Positions 32,000-44,609 of a DNA stretch of 64,000 nucleotides are shown here, piece by piece. The position numbers and the translations under genes were made by a program. Origin of the DNA: Limnanthes douglasii subsp. nivea (taxonomy: Eukaryota > Streptophyta > Magnoliopsida > Brassicales > Limnanthaceae); NCBI GenBank assembly GCA_036936605.1, contig JAUPFV010000002.1, positions 200,159,273 through 200,223,272 on the forward strand. Direction: 5' to 3'. The stretch's first letter is position 1, and every line of letters starts with the position of its first letter. A model generated the notes under the pieces. The model saw only the letters and a list, made by a program, of their open reading frames with translations, had not been told where the DNA came from and ran no database searches.

Positions 32000-34726
32000 G
32001 AAGATTACAATAAAAAACTTCAAGAAAAAAATACTAAATGAAAAGAAATTACATCCAACTTAAATTAAGTAGAAGATCAATCAAATTGTTAATCTACATC
32101 CTCACTTCATTCATATGTCATGGTCTCACGAAAAAAAATCTTTTTATAATACTATATTTTTTTGATTTCGAACTAGACCTCGAAGGACAAGAGAAAAAAA
32201 AAGGTCGTTATTTTTGTTAATTAGAATTATATATTTACATTGAATTTAAGTCACAATATATAGAGTAATAACCTAATGTGTTAATAAGCCTAATAACTAA
32301 TGGCCTATAATACTAACACCCTCCATCAAACTCACAGATAAAACAATACCGAGATGTAGACTGAGCCTTGGTGAAGACATGAGAAATATGCAAAGTTGAT
32401 CGAACATATGGAAACTAGACGATCCCGAACTGAAAATAACAACGATTAAAATACTAGCCATTTCAATGTGTTTCATCCTTTCATGATAAACCTAATTCTT
32501 TACAATCTATATAGAAATTTTGTTATCACAATGTAAAGAAGTGCGCAGAGTAATGTTAACACTCATATCTGTAAGAAGCCATCATAACCAAATAATTTCA
32601 CATGTAGTCAAAACTATAGCACAATACTCAACCTCGATACAAGATCTAAAAATAACATCCTCATTTTTACTTTCTATTAGATTAATGGATACATAAGTAA
32701 AACACAAAAAATAGTGGTGGACTTACGATTATGAGTATCAATATCCCTATTAACATCACTACATGAACGTAGTTCAAGCGAATATATTAAAGGAAACAAG
32801 AGACTATAGTTATAAGTGCTCCAAAGATATCTAAAGATACAAAGAAAATATCCCAGTTGATCAAATAGAGAGAAGTAAAAAATTGACTAACCACATAAAA
32901 ATCATAAGCTATATTTAGCCGAGTGACTATAAGATAAACCCAGCTCCCCACAAGAGTACGATATAGAGTCAGGTGTGATAGAGGTACACCATCAATACGA
33001 GAATACTAAGCATTAGTTTCAAAAGAAGTGTCTGGCATCTTGTTATGAGACAATCACGCTCGCTCAAATAGATCAAATGTTTTTTTATAAAGAATACATA
33101 CTCTCTGAGATTAAGTCACCTCAATACCAAAAACATAGCATAATAAGCCCAAGTCTTCCATGGAAAATATATTAGCCAAGTCACACTTTATTGCATTAAT
33201 TCTATCAAAATCATCATCTATACTAATCATATCATCTAAACATAAGCATATTATAATATGTCATGCACTTCTATATCTGATAAATAAATCTGAATCGTGA
33301 TTACTTACAAAAAAACAAGTGAGCTAATTAAAGTATAGAATTTCTCAAACCAAGAATGATGAGCTTATTTGAGACCATATAGAGCTTTCTTAATCCGACA
33401 AACTTCACTTTTCAAATGAGAAACACTAGAAGGAAGAGTCAAGTAAACCTCCTCACGAATATCACAATTTAGAAAATCTATTTTGGTATCCAGTTAAAAG
33501 ATCTTCCACTATCGAATGAATGTAATATCAATAAAGGTCCGAGTTGTCGTTATTTTTATCATTGTGGAATTTTTTTACTCATAATCGATACTATATTTAT
33601 TCGAGTACCCTTTTGATATTATATGTGCCTTATACCTCTCAAACGACCTATTATACTTTATTTTTATTTTAAAAACCCAACGAGAACCAATTATATGCTT
33701 ACCATGTAGAGGCTCGACCTCATATATAAGTGTGATAAAGAGCATTAGTCTTTTCGGCTATAGCATTTTGCTAATAAAGATTATATATAACTTTTTTATT
33801 TGACTGACATTCATATAAATCATGTATATTTGTTATGAAATAAGCAAACTAAGTTGAGTAAAAATAATAAGAAAAATCTCATAATTTGGTAGACTTACTT
33901 GTAAGAGTAGATCTCATACAAGGTGGAGAATCTATAGTTTCACTAGAGAAATAAGCATACTCAGACATTGATATAGCATAAGTAGTATCAACTGATGTAG
34001 ATATCTCATGAACTAGTACACCATGAACAATATTTGTATCACTGTTAATGCCAAATGGATCAATTTTCCGAAGTTATGTCTTTGTTACATTATTTTTTTG
34101 TAATAAACTAAAATGAAATATGGTAAAAAAATATGACATGTCGAGATAGACACAACTTCTAAATTGTGAGACCAAAGAAACGATATCATTTTTGTCCAAT
34201 TCCATAACTCATAAATATACATATAATTGTTTTAGGAGATAACTTGTTATGTTCGACATGAGATGGAAGACAAAATACATACATCAAGATGCTCATAAAG
34301 ATGAATAATCTCGAGGTTGTCTATGTAAGTTATGAAATAAAGACATCTCTTAATTATGTGTAGTAGGAATTTGATTAATCAAATGTGAAACAATCAGAAA
34401 TGGTTCTTCCTATAAACCACTAGGAATGTCAGCAAATAAAAGTAAAGAACGAGGATCTAAATGAAGGTGACGATGTTTAATTTCTGTAATACTATTACGA
34501 TGAAGGGTGTCAGTACAAGATAACTAGTGTATGGTACCATCAAATCCAAGTAATTGGGCGAAGCTATCATAGGTATATGCATCTTCTAATTCATACATCA
34601 AGCATTTTATTATAGCAAAATATTGATTTTTAACAAATGCTTTAATTTTTTAAAAATTCTAAGGAAATTGAAAAATAATTTATAAGATAAACCCATGTAT
34701 TTCGAGTATAATCATCAATAAAATAA
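32000..34726 (-). mobile_element. Copia remnant (integrase to 3' LTR), minus strand
   Basis: Read on the minus strand: integrase, RT, RNase H, a polypurine tract (32319-32330, GATGGAGGG) and a 3' LTR starting TGTTAGTATTATAGG at 32318 and running left to an undetermined end near 32000. Every domain contains stops. It directly abuts the duplicated segment at 34727, where a different stretch of Copia (gag-protease) begins. Confidence 0.82.
32331..34726 (-). pseudogene. Copia integrase-RT-RNase H remnant
   Basis: From 34726 leftward: FIDDYTRNTWVYLI and, with shifts, SCTDTLHRNSITEIKHRH (integrase core), then DFLNCDIREEVYLTLPSSVS and CRIKKALYGLK (RT, about 33360-33480), DDMISIDDDFDRINAIKCDL, ANIFSMEDLGLL and FGIEVT (about 33120-33250), then VEYCAIVLTTCEIIWL and YHERMKHIEMA (RNase H, about 32465-32640). 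The lineage differs from Copia A. Confidence 0.85.
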
Positions 34727-36205
34727 CTTGAGACTTAATTCCTTATGGATCATATCTATTTTGTAAAGACAATTTTAAGATGTCCCAATTAGTAGAATAT
34801 TCCTTGATTATTTATGCTTCACTTAGAACAACCAATTTAAAATTCAACAAACACGAGATTTTGGTTTGTTAGTTGAAAAATAAATACAAAGTTTTTGTTA
34901 ATTTTTGGTACATGAAGAATGTTTTAAAGAATAATAAGTTTGTAAGTAAATGTAGGTAACATAGATTGGCTAATACGTAAGATGGACACTATCTCACCAT
35001 TATTAACAATAATATTTTTGTTATATTAGTATTGAGTTTTCTGATCTAATAAACTAGGGTTGTTTGTGACATGGTAGATGGCTCCACTTTCAGCAAACCA
35101 AGCTCAACAATCTTATGTATATTTAATAGCTAAGTAAGCCTTTTGATCACCATCAGTTCTGGCCTGCTCATTAGAAGTGGTGTCCATGCCAAATGGATCA
35201 TCTTTGCATAAACACACATGAGTAGTAGGTCCATACTTGCAGCAGATTTGACAGGTAGGTATATTAGTAGAAAACCTACATCATCTTCCTCTAAAGCAAT
35301 TTTCTCAGATTCTAAGACCAAAAAAAAGTTGTTAGAATAGATTTTCTACCCTTGTATCATCTACCTCGCCCCCTGAATTGGCTGGTTGAGTTACTGTCAT
35401 TATGATTTCACTGTTTGTTGTCATATTTGTGGGTTGTCTATTTCGCAAAAGACTTATTTAGGCTAGCCACTCACTTTTGCAGGCTGGTAAGTTATTCCAG
35501 TCTACGTTCAAAGGTAAATAAGTTGTTCTGTAGGCCTAGTCACTCGATAACTTCGTTGTCAGCCAAGCTAACCATAATAATGGTATATTTGGAATCTAGT
35601 CCTGCTAGAGTCAGAGTAACCAGGTCATCAGTTGAGACTGAGCTAACTATTAGGACTAGATAATTAATTAGGCCGGTCATTTTGTTTAGATATTTAGCCA
35701 TGACCGAGGCTCATTTTTTAGTTTTTTGGAACGTTGACTTGTAATAAGTTGCTCTTGCCTTAATCTGTGAACTAGAAAATTTTCCAACAACATCCTGCAG
35801 ATCCTTGGAGCTTTCTTCCTCCGTCAACTGAGTTGCAACGTAAAAATCCATGGTGGAATAGAGCCATTCAAGGAGAAGTTGGTATTTGGCCATTTAATCT
35901 TCATATTATGAGTTGTCGGTGATGTTGCCTTAAGAATCTGCTGGCAACCTAGGAGGACATGGTTTCTCCCCTCTAAGAAACACCTACTGGCATGTTTCCC
36001 TTGGCCATGGGAAGCACCATAGTTTTCCATAGGAGGTAGTTCTTTCTATTTAAGCGTATGTTATTGTTGTTAGGGTGACTGATTGTGTTTAGCTGCAGGT
36101 TGTTTGTGGTAATAGAGTAACTGCACAAGAGAACGGATCCCATAAAGTTAGTACTCAAGGTTGGAGAATCATTATTTCCATGAAGGCTAAGATGATCTGA
36201 CACAA
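34727..36205 (-). pseudogene. Copia gag-protease remnant, minus strand, copy 2
   Basis: The duplicate of 22157-23650. More decayed: the protease block is disrupted around 35070-35100, while the gag parts YQLLLEWLYSTMDFYVATQL and SSKDLQDVVGKFSSSQ (35711-35893) and MGSVLLCSYSITTNN (near 36120) remain readable. The PBS is deleted. Confidence 0.82.
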
Positions 36206-37813
36206 ATGGCAAGAGGAATATATTTAGAAAGTTTTGTTTTTCTTGATGATGGTATTATGATTATGGTACCCGTTTTTGTAGTAGAGTGGGCACATACATT
36301 TGTACAATATTCTTCTATGTAGGGATGTATATTACAATTGTATTTTCAGTACTATGTACTACGTAATTCTTATCCATATTTAACGTAACTTTTTTTGTAT
36401 GATGTTGTGAATTTTGATAGACTGAGTAAGAGAATGGGCTTTGGAGTAGTTCATTAGAAGACAACCCATTCGGATTTGGAACCAAAGTTGAGTTCAAGAA
36501 TCTATGAACACATGACGCAACGTTTTAATTACCTCAGGCTAAGTGAAATTGTGAAGCCTTGGCGGCTTATCTTTTGAATTGAATTCTCTCTCTTTCTTCT
36601 TATCCACGAGGCTTTCCATCGTTTCCGCTTCTTCTTGTTTTCTAGTCCACACAACTTCTCAACATCACATAGGAAACATTGTTCTTCACATATATATACC
36701 ATGAGATCAAATATAAAGTTTTGATAACACTAAAAAAAACTATACAATAGAAAGTGTAAAGTATAAAGATAAAAGCTTCCAAGACTGCTCAGCTTATTGG
36801 CAAAACTATTGCTAACAATGAAGCATATATTACACTAAGAAAGATAGAAGTTGTCACAAAAGCAACCTACAAGGTTTACTTAAACTTTCATAATTTGTTG
36901 CTTCACGTGCAATATATGAAATTAGAGATAAACCCCAATAAGTACAAATATCTTCTCTCTGACACACATATCTCCTCTCTAACACACAGACCCATCTTTA
37001 AAATAAATCTAATTTTAGTGCCTTGTTGTACAAAGTAATCGATATTATTTGTTTGAAGCGGTTTAATTCGAATTTATGATTAATTCATCATTTATATATT
37101 TATTTAATTCTCATCCTTTTACATTTTCCACTTCCTATCACTATTTTATAATAAATTTGATATTTTGATAAATACTTATAAACTTCATTTTAATAACCGG
37201 TATCACCGTTACAATAAAATAAACTAACGGGTAAAATACACGTCACATAGCATTTATCATAAGAGAAGAAATATTTTTTTATGTCAGTTTTAAATTTAAA
37301 AACTAAAAAACCATATTAAACTGAAATATAGTCTACCTATCATTTAGACCATAGTTTTGAAACAACCAACTAAACTAAATAGTCTTCCAACTCGCGACTA
37401 ATTTTTCAAAATGGTTTAAATTTAATAAGTTTTGGTGCTTTTTTTGGTTTATATAAACTTTAACTTCTATTCTCTTATTTAGTTATTTTAGTCATTAAAA
37501 AATGTTTTCTAATCTGGTTAGGCGGATATTTAAAAAATTGCTAATTTATTAATTTATGTGCGAATATTGATTTATTAATTTACAAATGAAGTTAGAAGAA
37601 GTTATGTTTTAGTATGGTAATTATATTAATCTGAAAATTTGGGTTTTGATTTATTTACTTTGTCCGTAATTAAGTTCCAAACTAATTAAAGTGACGGACC
37701 GATTAGGAGTAGAGACTAGAGAGCTTAAGAGTGACACTTAGTTGATCTACGATTTTATGACTATTTCCAGTCAAATTAGGACTTAAACTCAAACCTCAGA
37801 CCTCAAAGCTATC

Positions 37814-37821
37814 TATAAATA
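37814..37821 (+). promoter_or_regulatory. TATA box of MADS copy 2
   Basis: TATAAATA, 110 bases before the aligned ATG, conserved with copy 1. Confidence 0.5.
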
Positions 37822-37923
37822 CAAGTTAAAAACGCGGTATTCTTACAATATCAAGTTTCAAAATAGGTTTTGTTATATGATTTGAGAACGTTTTCTTTCT
37901 TTTCTTGGCTTGGCTTGGGAGAT

Positions 37924-38499
37924 ATGATATTAAAAAAGATAGTGATCGAGAACCCACCCGAATTAAAATTTAAGAATAGAAGGGAGACTCTCTTCAAGAA
38001 ACCAAAATCTTTGGCTACGTTGGCGGACGTCTGTGTATCGATCATTTATTGGGACAGCGATAGGGGATCGAAGCCTCTCACCTGGAAAAACGATTCTAGC
38101 ATTGAAGATTCACTCAAAGCATTCAGAGAGAAATGTAAATTCAAAGAAAAGTTTAATCTTTGTGGGTTTCTCCAACACCAGGCCCAGAAGCAGGAGAAGA
38201 AGAAGATCAAGAAATAAAAGGGTAACAATAAGAATAAGGCGGAGAAAAACTACCCCAGCTGTTCCGACGAGGACCAAGCATTGGATTTAGATGGGTTTTC
38301 AGAAGAAGAGCTTTTGGGTCTGGTTACGGACTTGGGCGAAAAAATCAGTATATTAAACGAATAGCTTAAGAACAACTCATCAAATGGTAGTGGAGTTGGA
38401 GTTCCAGACAACACCTCCGATCATTCTCTATGTGCTTCTTCTTCTTCTCTTCAAGGACCACAACCACACACATTTTCCAGTTCAGTTCAGGTCGTGTGA
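37924..38499 (+). pseudogene. type I MADS-box-like gene, duplicate copy with premature stops
   Basis: Aligned start MILKKIVIENPPELKFKNRR, then ETLFKKPKSLATLADVCVSI. The frame reaches TAA at 38215-38217, where copy 1 has GAA (one G-to-T change), giving 97 residues that retain the MADS domain but lose the acidic C-terminus. A second in-frame TAG is at 38362-38364 (copy 1: CAG). Otherwise the frame continues to TGA at 38497, including an insertion coding GNNKN. A short MADS-only peptide could still be made, but relaxed selection is the simpler reading. Confidence 0.85.
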
Positions 38500-38793
38500 T
38501 TTAGCCTAAGGTTTTGGTTCAAAGCCATGTACGTACTAATCGGTAATAGTAGGTAATTTGTAGCCTAGCCTAGGCCCTAAGGTTTTGTTCTAAGATAACA
38601 TGAGAGGTTGAGGAGGTTTGTATCAAATGAGAGATACAAATTATTACAATAGTATCATATTACAATATTAGGATGTAGTATCAATACTATCGAATATTTT
38701 TGTTTAATAAAAAGTGAGTTCTATTAAAGGATTGTGTCTGAGTCTAGAAATAATACTATCTTATATTGTATTATATAAATACATATATATATT

Positions 38794-39659
38794 TAAGCAT
38801 TGTGTCTTATACTATATTATATATTAATAATATATCTCGCAGTCTTATTTTATTTATTGGAACCAATCTATTGAATGGTGCATACATTTTAGAATTTTGA
38901 CATCCAATTTCCAATGGAGAAAATGATATGAAGAGGACTGCTAAACATAAAAAATTACGGGGAACCTGAAACCTTAATCCAAAAGTAAAATTTTAACATC
39001 TATACTAATAGAGAAATATATATACTACCGCAATATGAATATTCATTCGAGTTGAGAAACAAAGCTTATAAAATCACCAACCCTTTTGTCAACATATAGA
39101 TTTCGATTATCTCTTAAATCCCAAGAAAAACATCTATGAGGATAGATGATTCTTGTGTTACTACGATAAAGTAGTTAAAACAGAACAATTTCTTAATCAA
39201 ATAGACAAAAATATATTCAATTTCCATTAAGAACAAAACTAGGATAAAAAACAGCACAACACTTACTTACTTAGATTTTAGACTTGTAGGACTAGGGTTA
39301 GGAAGAACCTTTAAGATTGAAGTGAGTTTAATAAGGAGAGGAACTCGATTTACCTAAAAAGAAACAAAAAAACTTAATAGAGAAAATAATTAAACCAAGA
39401 TTAAGACCAAAAAGTATTTTATAAAAAAACCTAAACACTAAAATATTTTATAAAGAACCTAAACAGAACTGGTTGTGCACTTGTTTACATAGCCAAAAAA
39501 TAGATTAATTTATAAATTCCTTCTCCATTTGGGATGCATCAAGTGTTTTATCTTCTATTCATTAATCATTATTTGTGATAGTATAAAAAACTAAAATAAT
39601 TAAATAATAATTTTTATGATAATATTAAATAATTATAATATTATTATTGTTGTTGTTAT
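38794..39659. other. AT-rich intergenic stretch
   Basis: No gene or mobile-element landmark recognised. Confidence 0.45.
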
Positions 39660-41090
39660 ATAAGTTGTTTAGTCACGTTCGCTTTACACGGGAAAGGTCT
39701 CTGGTTTGATCTCGGGCAAGAACAATTAAATCTTTAGTTTGTCCTTTCGGGGACATCCGGTAAAATTGGAACGAAACAAGTCATTGCGCAAGGATGACAT
39801 GCATAAATCGAGAAATAGTCCAAACTTTTGCAAAACAAACGAGAGGAGAGACTCTGTTTTCTCCGAGAATCAATATACAAAGGTCATATTGAAGATTGAA
39901 GCTTTCCTTGCCTTCTAATCAAAGTTTTTTTCGTAATCGGAGTCGGTATTTCATCCTTTGAAATTCATCTTTATTCTCCTCGAAATCTATTGTTTCATCT
40001 TCCAGAAAATCTTAAATTCTCAAGGTTTATCAAGAACTCTGTTTTGTATGAATCTGGATATCTGCGGTAACATCAAGTAATGGCATCAAACAAGACTTAC
40101 CTAGGGGTTGCTTCAAGAACACATTCTACGTTAAAGAACAACATTAAACGAGAGTCGACAAAATACAAATCTGATCACATTGACCTACAGTTCAATGATT
40201 CTATCATTGAAAATCTTCAACCAAGCACTACTTTCACCCTGATTGGGAAGTTCTCAAAAGGTCTTCCTAAAAAACACATCCTAGACAAGTTCTTTGAAGA
40301 GAGAAAAGTTGAAGGAGACTTCTCCTATGTAAGCTGGGATCCTCACCATCTCTTCCTAGAATTCTCACTTAAAGACTACATCATCAGGATTTGGAGTCGA
40401 TGCTTTTGGACTGTTGGTCATCACTCAATCCACATCTTTAAGTGGCTTCCCTCTTTCACACCTAAAAAAGAATGCCCCATAGTGCATGTCTGGGTAAAGA
40501 TTTAAAACTACCAGAAAATATGTATAACGAAGACATCATTCACTCGATTGCTTCAGCATTGGGAAATCAGCTTAAGTCCTGGATTCTTCCAAAAAATAAG
40601 GCATCGTATAGTGTTTGTTTCACCTGGATTGAAATAGATATCTTAAAAATTACAGTATAATGTGTGGCTGGGTATTGGTGAGAACTATGGAACGTGAATT
40701 CAACTCAGTTACAAGAACATCCCAGACTATTATGACCTCTGTAATCACGCTGGACATGAAAAGTTTGTCTGTAAAAAGCAAATTTCTAAACAACAAATTC
40801 AGGAAGACAGCTTCATAAATATGGATCTATCACAAAACCCATCTGAAATTAATATTCAGAATCAAAACCAAGTAGCTGGAAAAACTACCAACAAACCAAA
40901 TGAAATAATCACAAATGGCTCAAATTTAGTTGTGTTGTCTTTTCAGGAAGCAGTAGAACAAAACTCTGATATATTTGTAGAAGGAATAACTCTACATGAT
41001 CAAAATATGACTACCATACCTGAAAACCCTGACAAGATGATATCCAATCAAGTTGAAATCAATGCTATAAAAGAATTCTCCTAACAATTG
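39660..41090 (+). mobile_element. LINE 5' part with ORF1 remnant
   Basis: A likely 5' UTR (39.66-40.08 kb, GAGGAGAGACTCTGTTTTCT) leads into an ORF1-like coding region. ORF2 does not follow; Copia sequence begins at about 41140. It could be the missing 5' part of the same LINE type as 18577-22150, but that is not shown. Confidence 0.7.
40080..41084 (+). pseudogene. LINE ORF1 (DUF4283/CCHC type) remnant
   Basis: Opens at ATG 40080 (MASNKTYLGVASRTHSTLKN). FTLIGKFSKGLPKKHILDKF and WDPHHLFLEFSLKDY resemble the DUF4283 domain of plant LINE/gag-like ORF1 proteins, then CPIVHVWVKI and, after a frameshift near 40490, LPENMYNEDIIHSIASALGN. A zinc-knuckle-like CNHAGHEKFVCKKQ follows at about 40735-40780, then an Asn-rich tail to a stop at 41084. 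Several frameshifts. Confidence 0.75.
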
Positions 41091-41139
41091 AAATGGGCCA
41101 AAGGTTTTGAGGAAAAACTATAAAGATATATGCATATAT

Positions 41140-41844
41140 CATCAACATGAGTCCATCTACAGAACTGAAGTATAAATGTCCATTAGATATATGGATTGTA
41201 AATAAAATCTATCCTGAAACATTTGAGAGTGTTTGGATATGCTGCCTATACACATATGAAGCAAGAAAAGCTTCGACCGAGAGTACTAAATTATTTGTTC
41301 TTCGGTTATCGAGAAGGATTAGACATATATAGGCTGTGGTTCCTAGAACATGGAAGTCAGAAAACTTTAATAAGCTGAGATGTGATATTCAATGAGGATG
41401 TTATGACATTGGTTAAGGCGATGGAGACCAAACCTTTTACTGACGAGAAGATAGGTGAAGTTGAGTATAATTTTAAATAAGAGGGTGAATCCGATGACAT
41501 TTATGCCAAAGATGATTTTAGACTTAGTACATCCAAGACTGATATAGATGAGGTTCACTAATTGTATGAGTTAAACAATGACTAATATTTTAATATTTCA
41601 GAACCTTCAGATGTTCATATTGAAAAGAACTATGATGATCTTGACAGTTATCAGTTGGAACTTTCATTGGTGCCCATTTCAAAATTAATACCACTCAAAC
41701 ACCAACTAAAGTCGCAGATTATACGTTCATGTAAGAAATATCCTATGCTCATGTTATTGGAAACATTATTTACGTAATAATATGCATGAACCCTGATCTA
41801 GCACACTTAATTAGTATTTTGGGCAGATTAATGTTAAATTTAGG
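41140..41844 (+). pseudogene. Copia pol fragment
   Basis: INMSPSTELKYKCPLDIW (end of the integrase core), GYRLWFLEHGSQKT, DVIFNEDVMTLVKAMETKPF (integrase C-terminal region before RT) and, at 41735-41840, YAHVIGNIIYVIICMNPDLA then HLISILGRLMLNLG (end of RT). The catalytic half of RT is deleted between 41560 and 41700. Confidence 0.8.
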
Positions 41845-42383
41845 TGATAAGGCTATACCCTCGGGCATATGTATCCCTCACAAATGACAAGGTAAGCTCG
41901 ATAAAAAAAAAGATGATGACCGGGCAGACATAGGGCGAACATGGGACCATTCGAGCATGTAGAAAGAACATGCTTAGTCAAACAATGAGCAAAATGACTG
42001 AGCAAACGAAAGACGACTAAAAGACAAGCCTTCGGTTAGAATATGTCTAGAAAAATAATACGATTCAAGGAAGGAAGGGATTATGGAAGAGCGGTAACCG
42101 AACGAGGGTAGATGATAAACCACGATTATTTGGAAAAGACACATGACGCACTACAAGCATTACTAAGGGAACCCGATGATCATTATGTACCCACAAACAA
42201 CATGACGTAAACAACAACTGATCCATAGATAATGAGAACTAAATATTGATTGTGGTGTATAAATAGGTGAGAGCCTTCAAAAATAAGGTATGATTAACAA
42301 AATATAAAAAATCATATTAGTAAATAGTGTTTTCTTTCTTGATTTCTAATTATTATCACATAATCGAAAATCCCATTATCGGA
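41845..42383 (+). repeat. LTR of gypsy element 2a (approximate)
   Basis: Non-coding sequence between Copia debris and a PBS, with TATAAATA at 42258-42265. The left end is set at the nearest TG (TGATAAGGCTATACC) and is uncertain; no second copy is in the window. Confidence 0.55.
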
Positions 42384-42385
42384 TT

Positions 42386-42404
42386 TGGTGCCGTTTTTGG
42401 GAAC
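42386..42404 (+). other. gypsy 2a primer-binding site
   Basis: TGGTGCCGTTTTTGGGAAC resembles the TGGCGCCGTTGCCGGGGA class of plant gypsy PBS. Confidence 0.65.
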
Positions 42405-42453
42405 GTAAAGTAATCGTTTTCAGTTTTAGGTAGTTGTATTTACGGATTTACCA

Positions 42454-43598
42454 ATGATGGTAACAAGGTCATGAATTGAAAGGGAAGATCTAGGGGCGCA
42501 ACATGATCGGGGCGAACAAGAACTCACCAAGTAAAAAGGGTAACCCTGGTCTCGCTCCGACTCCTAACAAAGCAATCCTGGGATTGCTGTTGGAAACGAC
42601 GACCAATCCCAAATCAATATTATGAGCACTGTCGTTGTGCCGGCCAAAGAAGATAATCCTCTTAATTTAGGTATTTCAACTACTCCATCTAACAACCAAA
42701 TTTTAGAATCTCATATAGAGAAGCTCAAGTGGGAGAAACTCAAGGCAAACCAGATGTAACTTGAGAGGGATGAGGTGGCCAAGGGAAGAATGGAGAAAAT
42801 AACCGAATCCCTTCAGCTGCTGACTGAAAACATTCATTTTGAAGATAATGGAAAATAAGACCTCACTCGATAAACCAACAACGTATCCGCGGTGAAAAAA
42901 CTAAGGGACAAGTGGACGACGAGGAGCGAACCGAAGAAAACAAAAGTAAAAATCAGAAGAGGAGAAAGTGAAAGACACTGACCCAGAAAACCAATCGAGT
43001 AACAAAATAACAAAGATAGAAAGGGAGAAAGAAGCTGCAGAGTATGAAAATGTAAGACTAATGATGACGACTTATGTATTGCATAAGTCCCATTTTATTA
43101 AAGGAATATTAGAAGGAAAGCCCCCCCCCCCCCCCCCCAAAGTTTGATCCTCACAAGATAAACGCGTACAAAGGATCATGAGACCTTGAGCACCATCTTG
43201 AAGATTTGAGGAACATGATGATGCCAGTCAACCCTGATGACACTTTGTTGTGCATAGCTTTCTCCATGACTTTCAAAGGGAATATTCTTGATTGGTTCAA
43301 CAATCTCTCAAAAGGAATGATCAAAGAATTCGAAGGACTTTGAGTCGCGTCCACGAACCACTTTGTGAAGAACAAGGAGCACACGCAAGAAGAAGATTCT
43401 AAATTTGTACCAGATAAGGGGAAAGCCACTCAAAAGCTACGTCCAGATGTTTTTATGTGATATGAACTCCTTATCAACCTACAAACAGTTAGTATCAAAT
43501 GATTCCTTAAAAGAGGGTTGGACCGTGAGGACCTGCTCTACATTGACCTGGTACGGTTCCCAGTTAGGAAAATCAAGGACATCCTGGAAAGTTTCGAT
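42454..43598 (+). pseudogene. gypsy 2a gag remnant
   Basis: Starts near MMVTRS (42454) and carries LEDLRNMMMPVNPDDTLLCI (about 43196-43255), AFSMTFKGNILDWFNNLSKG (about 43256-43315) and FVKNKEHTQEEDSKF, the retrotransposon gag core of plant gypsy elements. An 18-base C run at 43121-43138 falls in frame with Pro codons (PPPPPPKFDPHKI). It is cut at 43599 by another LTR. Confidence 0.78.
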
Positions 43599-44340
43599 TG
43601 ATGAGGTTGTTAATATCAATATTAAGATTACTGGGAAAGATGTGAATAAAATGAACAACTAAAGACAAAATACCAAGATCAAACCGAGGGGCATCGACTT
43701 CATAAAAAGACAGTATGCAAGTGGCTCAACAAGACCATTACGGCGACCAGGCTAAGGCGCTTACGATATCATTCATGATCATATTTCGAAGAGTAATTGC
43801 ACAAGAGTTGAATAAAACGACCAATAAAGCCTAATCGAGGCTCACCTTACCAATAAGTGAACCGAGCATAGGGCATCTCTTAGGACGAGATCAATCAAGA
43901 CGTCATTGTGCAAAACCGAAGAGGGAAACAGGCAAGAGCTATCATCAAATATAAATGCAATCAAGACTTTACCAGGCATAGACAATACCGAGCATAGTTC
44001 ATTACAGAGCAGAGGTCACGAAAGGAAGATGCATAACAACGAAGTTGGTCGAGCTCGGTTATCAAAATGGACGGCTAAAAAAAATGTTATAATTTAGTCA
44101 AAGCTTGTTGATTGGTCAACACACATAACGCACTAGGGCTAGAGTAATGACCAAGATTTTAGGGCCATTAACATTGATATCATTCTACGTGCGAGATTAG
44201 TGGAATCATGTAATAAATGATAGATTGAAATTGTTGTGTAATAGTATATATAGGGTAAACACTATATACAAAAAGACTTATCTTCTCGAATCAACAAAAA
44301 GATTATCTTGGCAATTATTTGTAAGAATGTGTCTTTAACA
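43599..44340 (+). repeat. gypsy LTR (family shared with 9861-10643)
   Basis: Starts TGATGAGGTTGTTAATATCA and ends TGTCTTTAACA. Full-length partner of 9861-10643, with many substitutions and a ~40-base net length difference. A TATATATA promoter-like box lies at about 44247. Confidence 0.85.
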
Positions 44341-44344
44341 AATT

Positions 44345-44363
44345 TGGTTATGTCTGCGGGAAC
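44345..44363 (+). other. gypsy 2b primer-binding site (degenerate)
   Basis: TGGTTATGTCTGCGGGAAC follows the LTR end by four bases and resembles the 2a PBS in position and 3' half. Confidence 0.5.
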
Positions 44364-44609
44364 TCTATAAAAACACACTTTTGTGTTAGCACCAATGGTA
44401 GTGACAAGATCCGGGACTTAAAGAGAACCCTCCGAAAAGTATATCGTGGCGAAAAACCAAAACCCTATGCTGGGATAAGGTGCAGGCCAAGCAACATCCC
44501 ACCAGATACTGCAATCCCCCAAGAAAACCATATTGTGGAAGCATCAAAGGCTGCAATGGGCACACCCACTGTACTAGTCGATCCTGAAGTCGCCTCAATC
44601 ATGGCGGAA

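Larger units (their letters stand above)
34727..38793. repeat. segmental duplication, copy 2 (partner 22157-26205)
   Basis: Collinear with copy 1 over about 4.07 kb and in the same orientation, 12.5 kb downstream. The right boundary is in the ATATATAT tract at about 38790; beyond it lies different sequence, not the SAPS gene. Confidence 0.93.
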
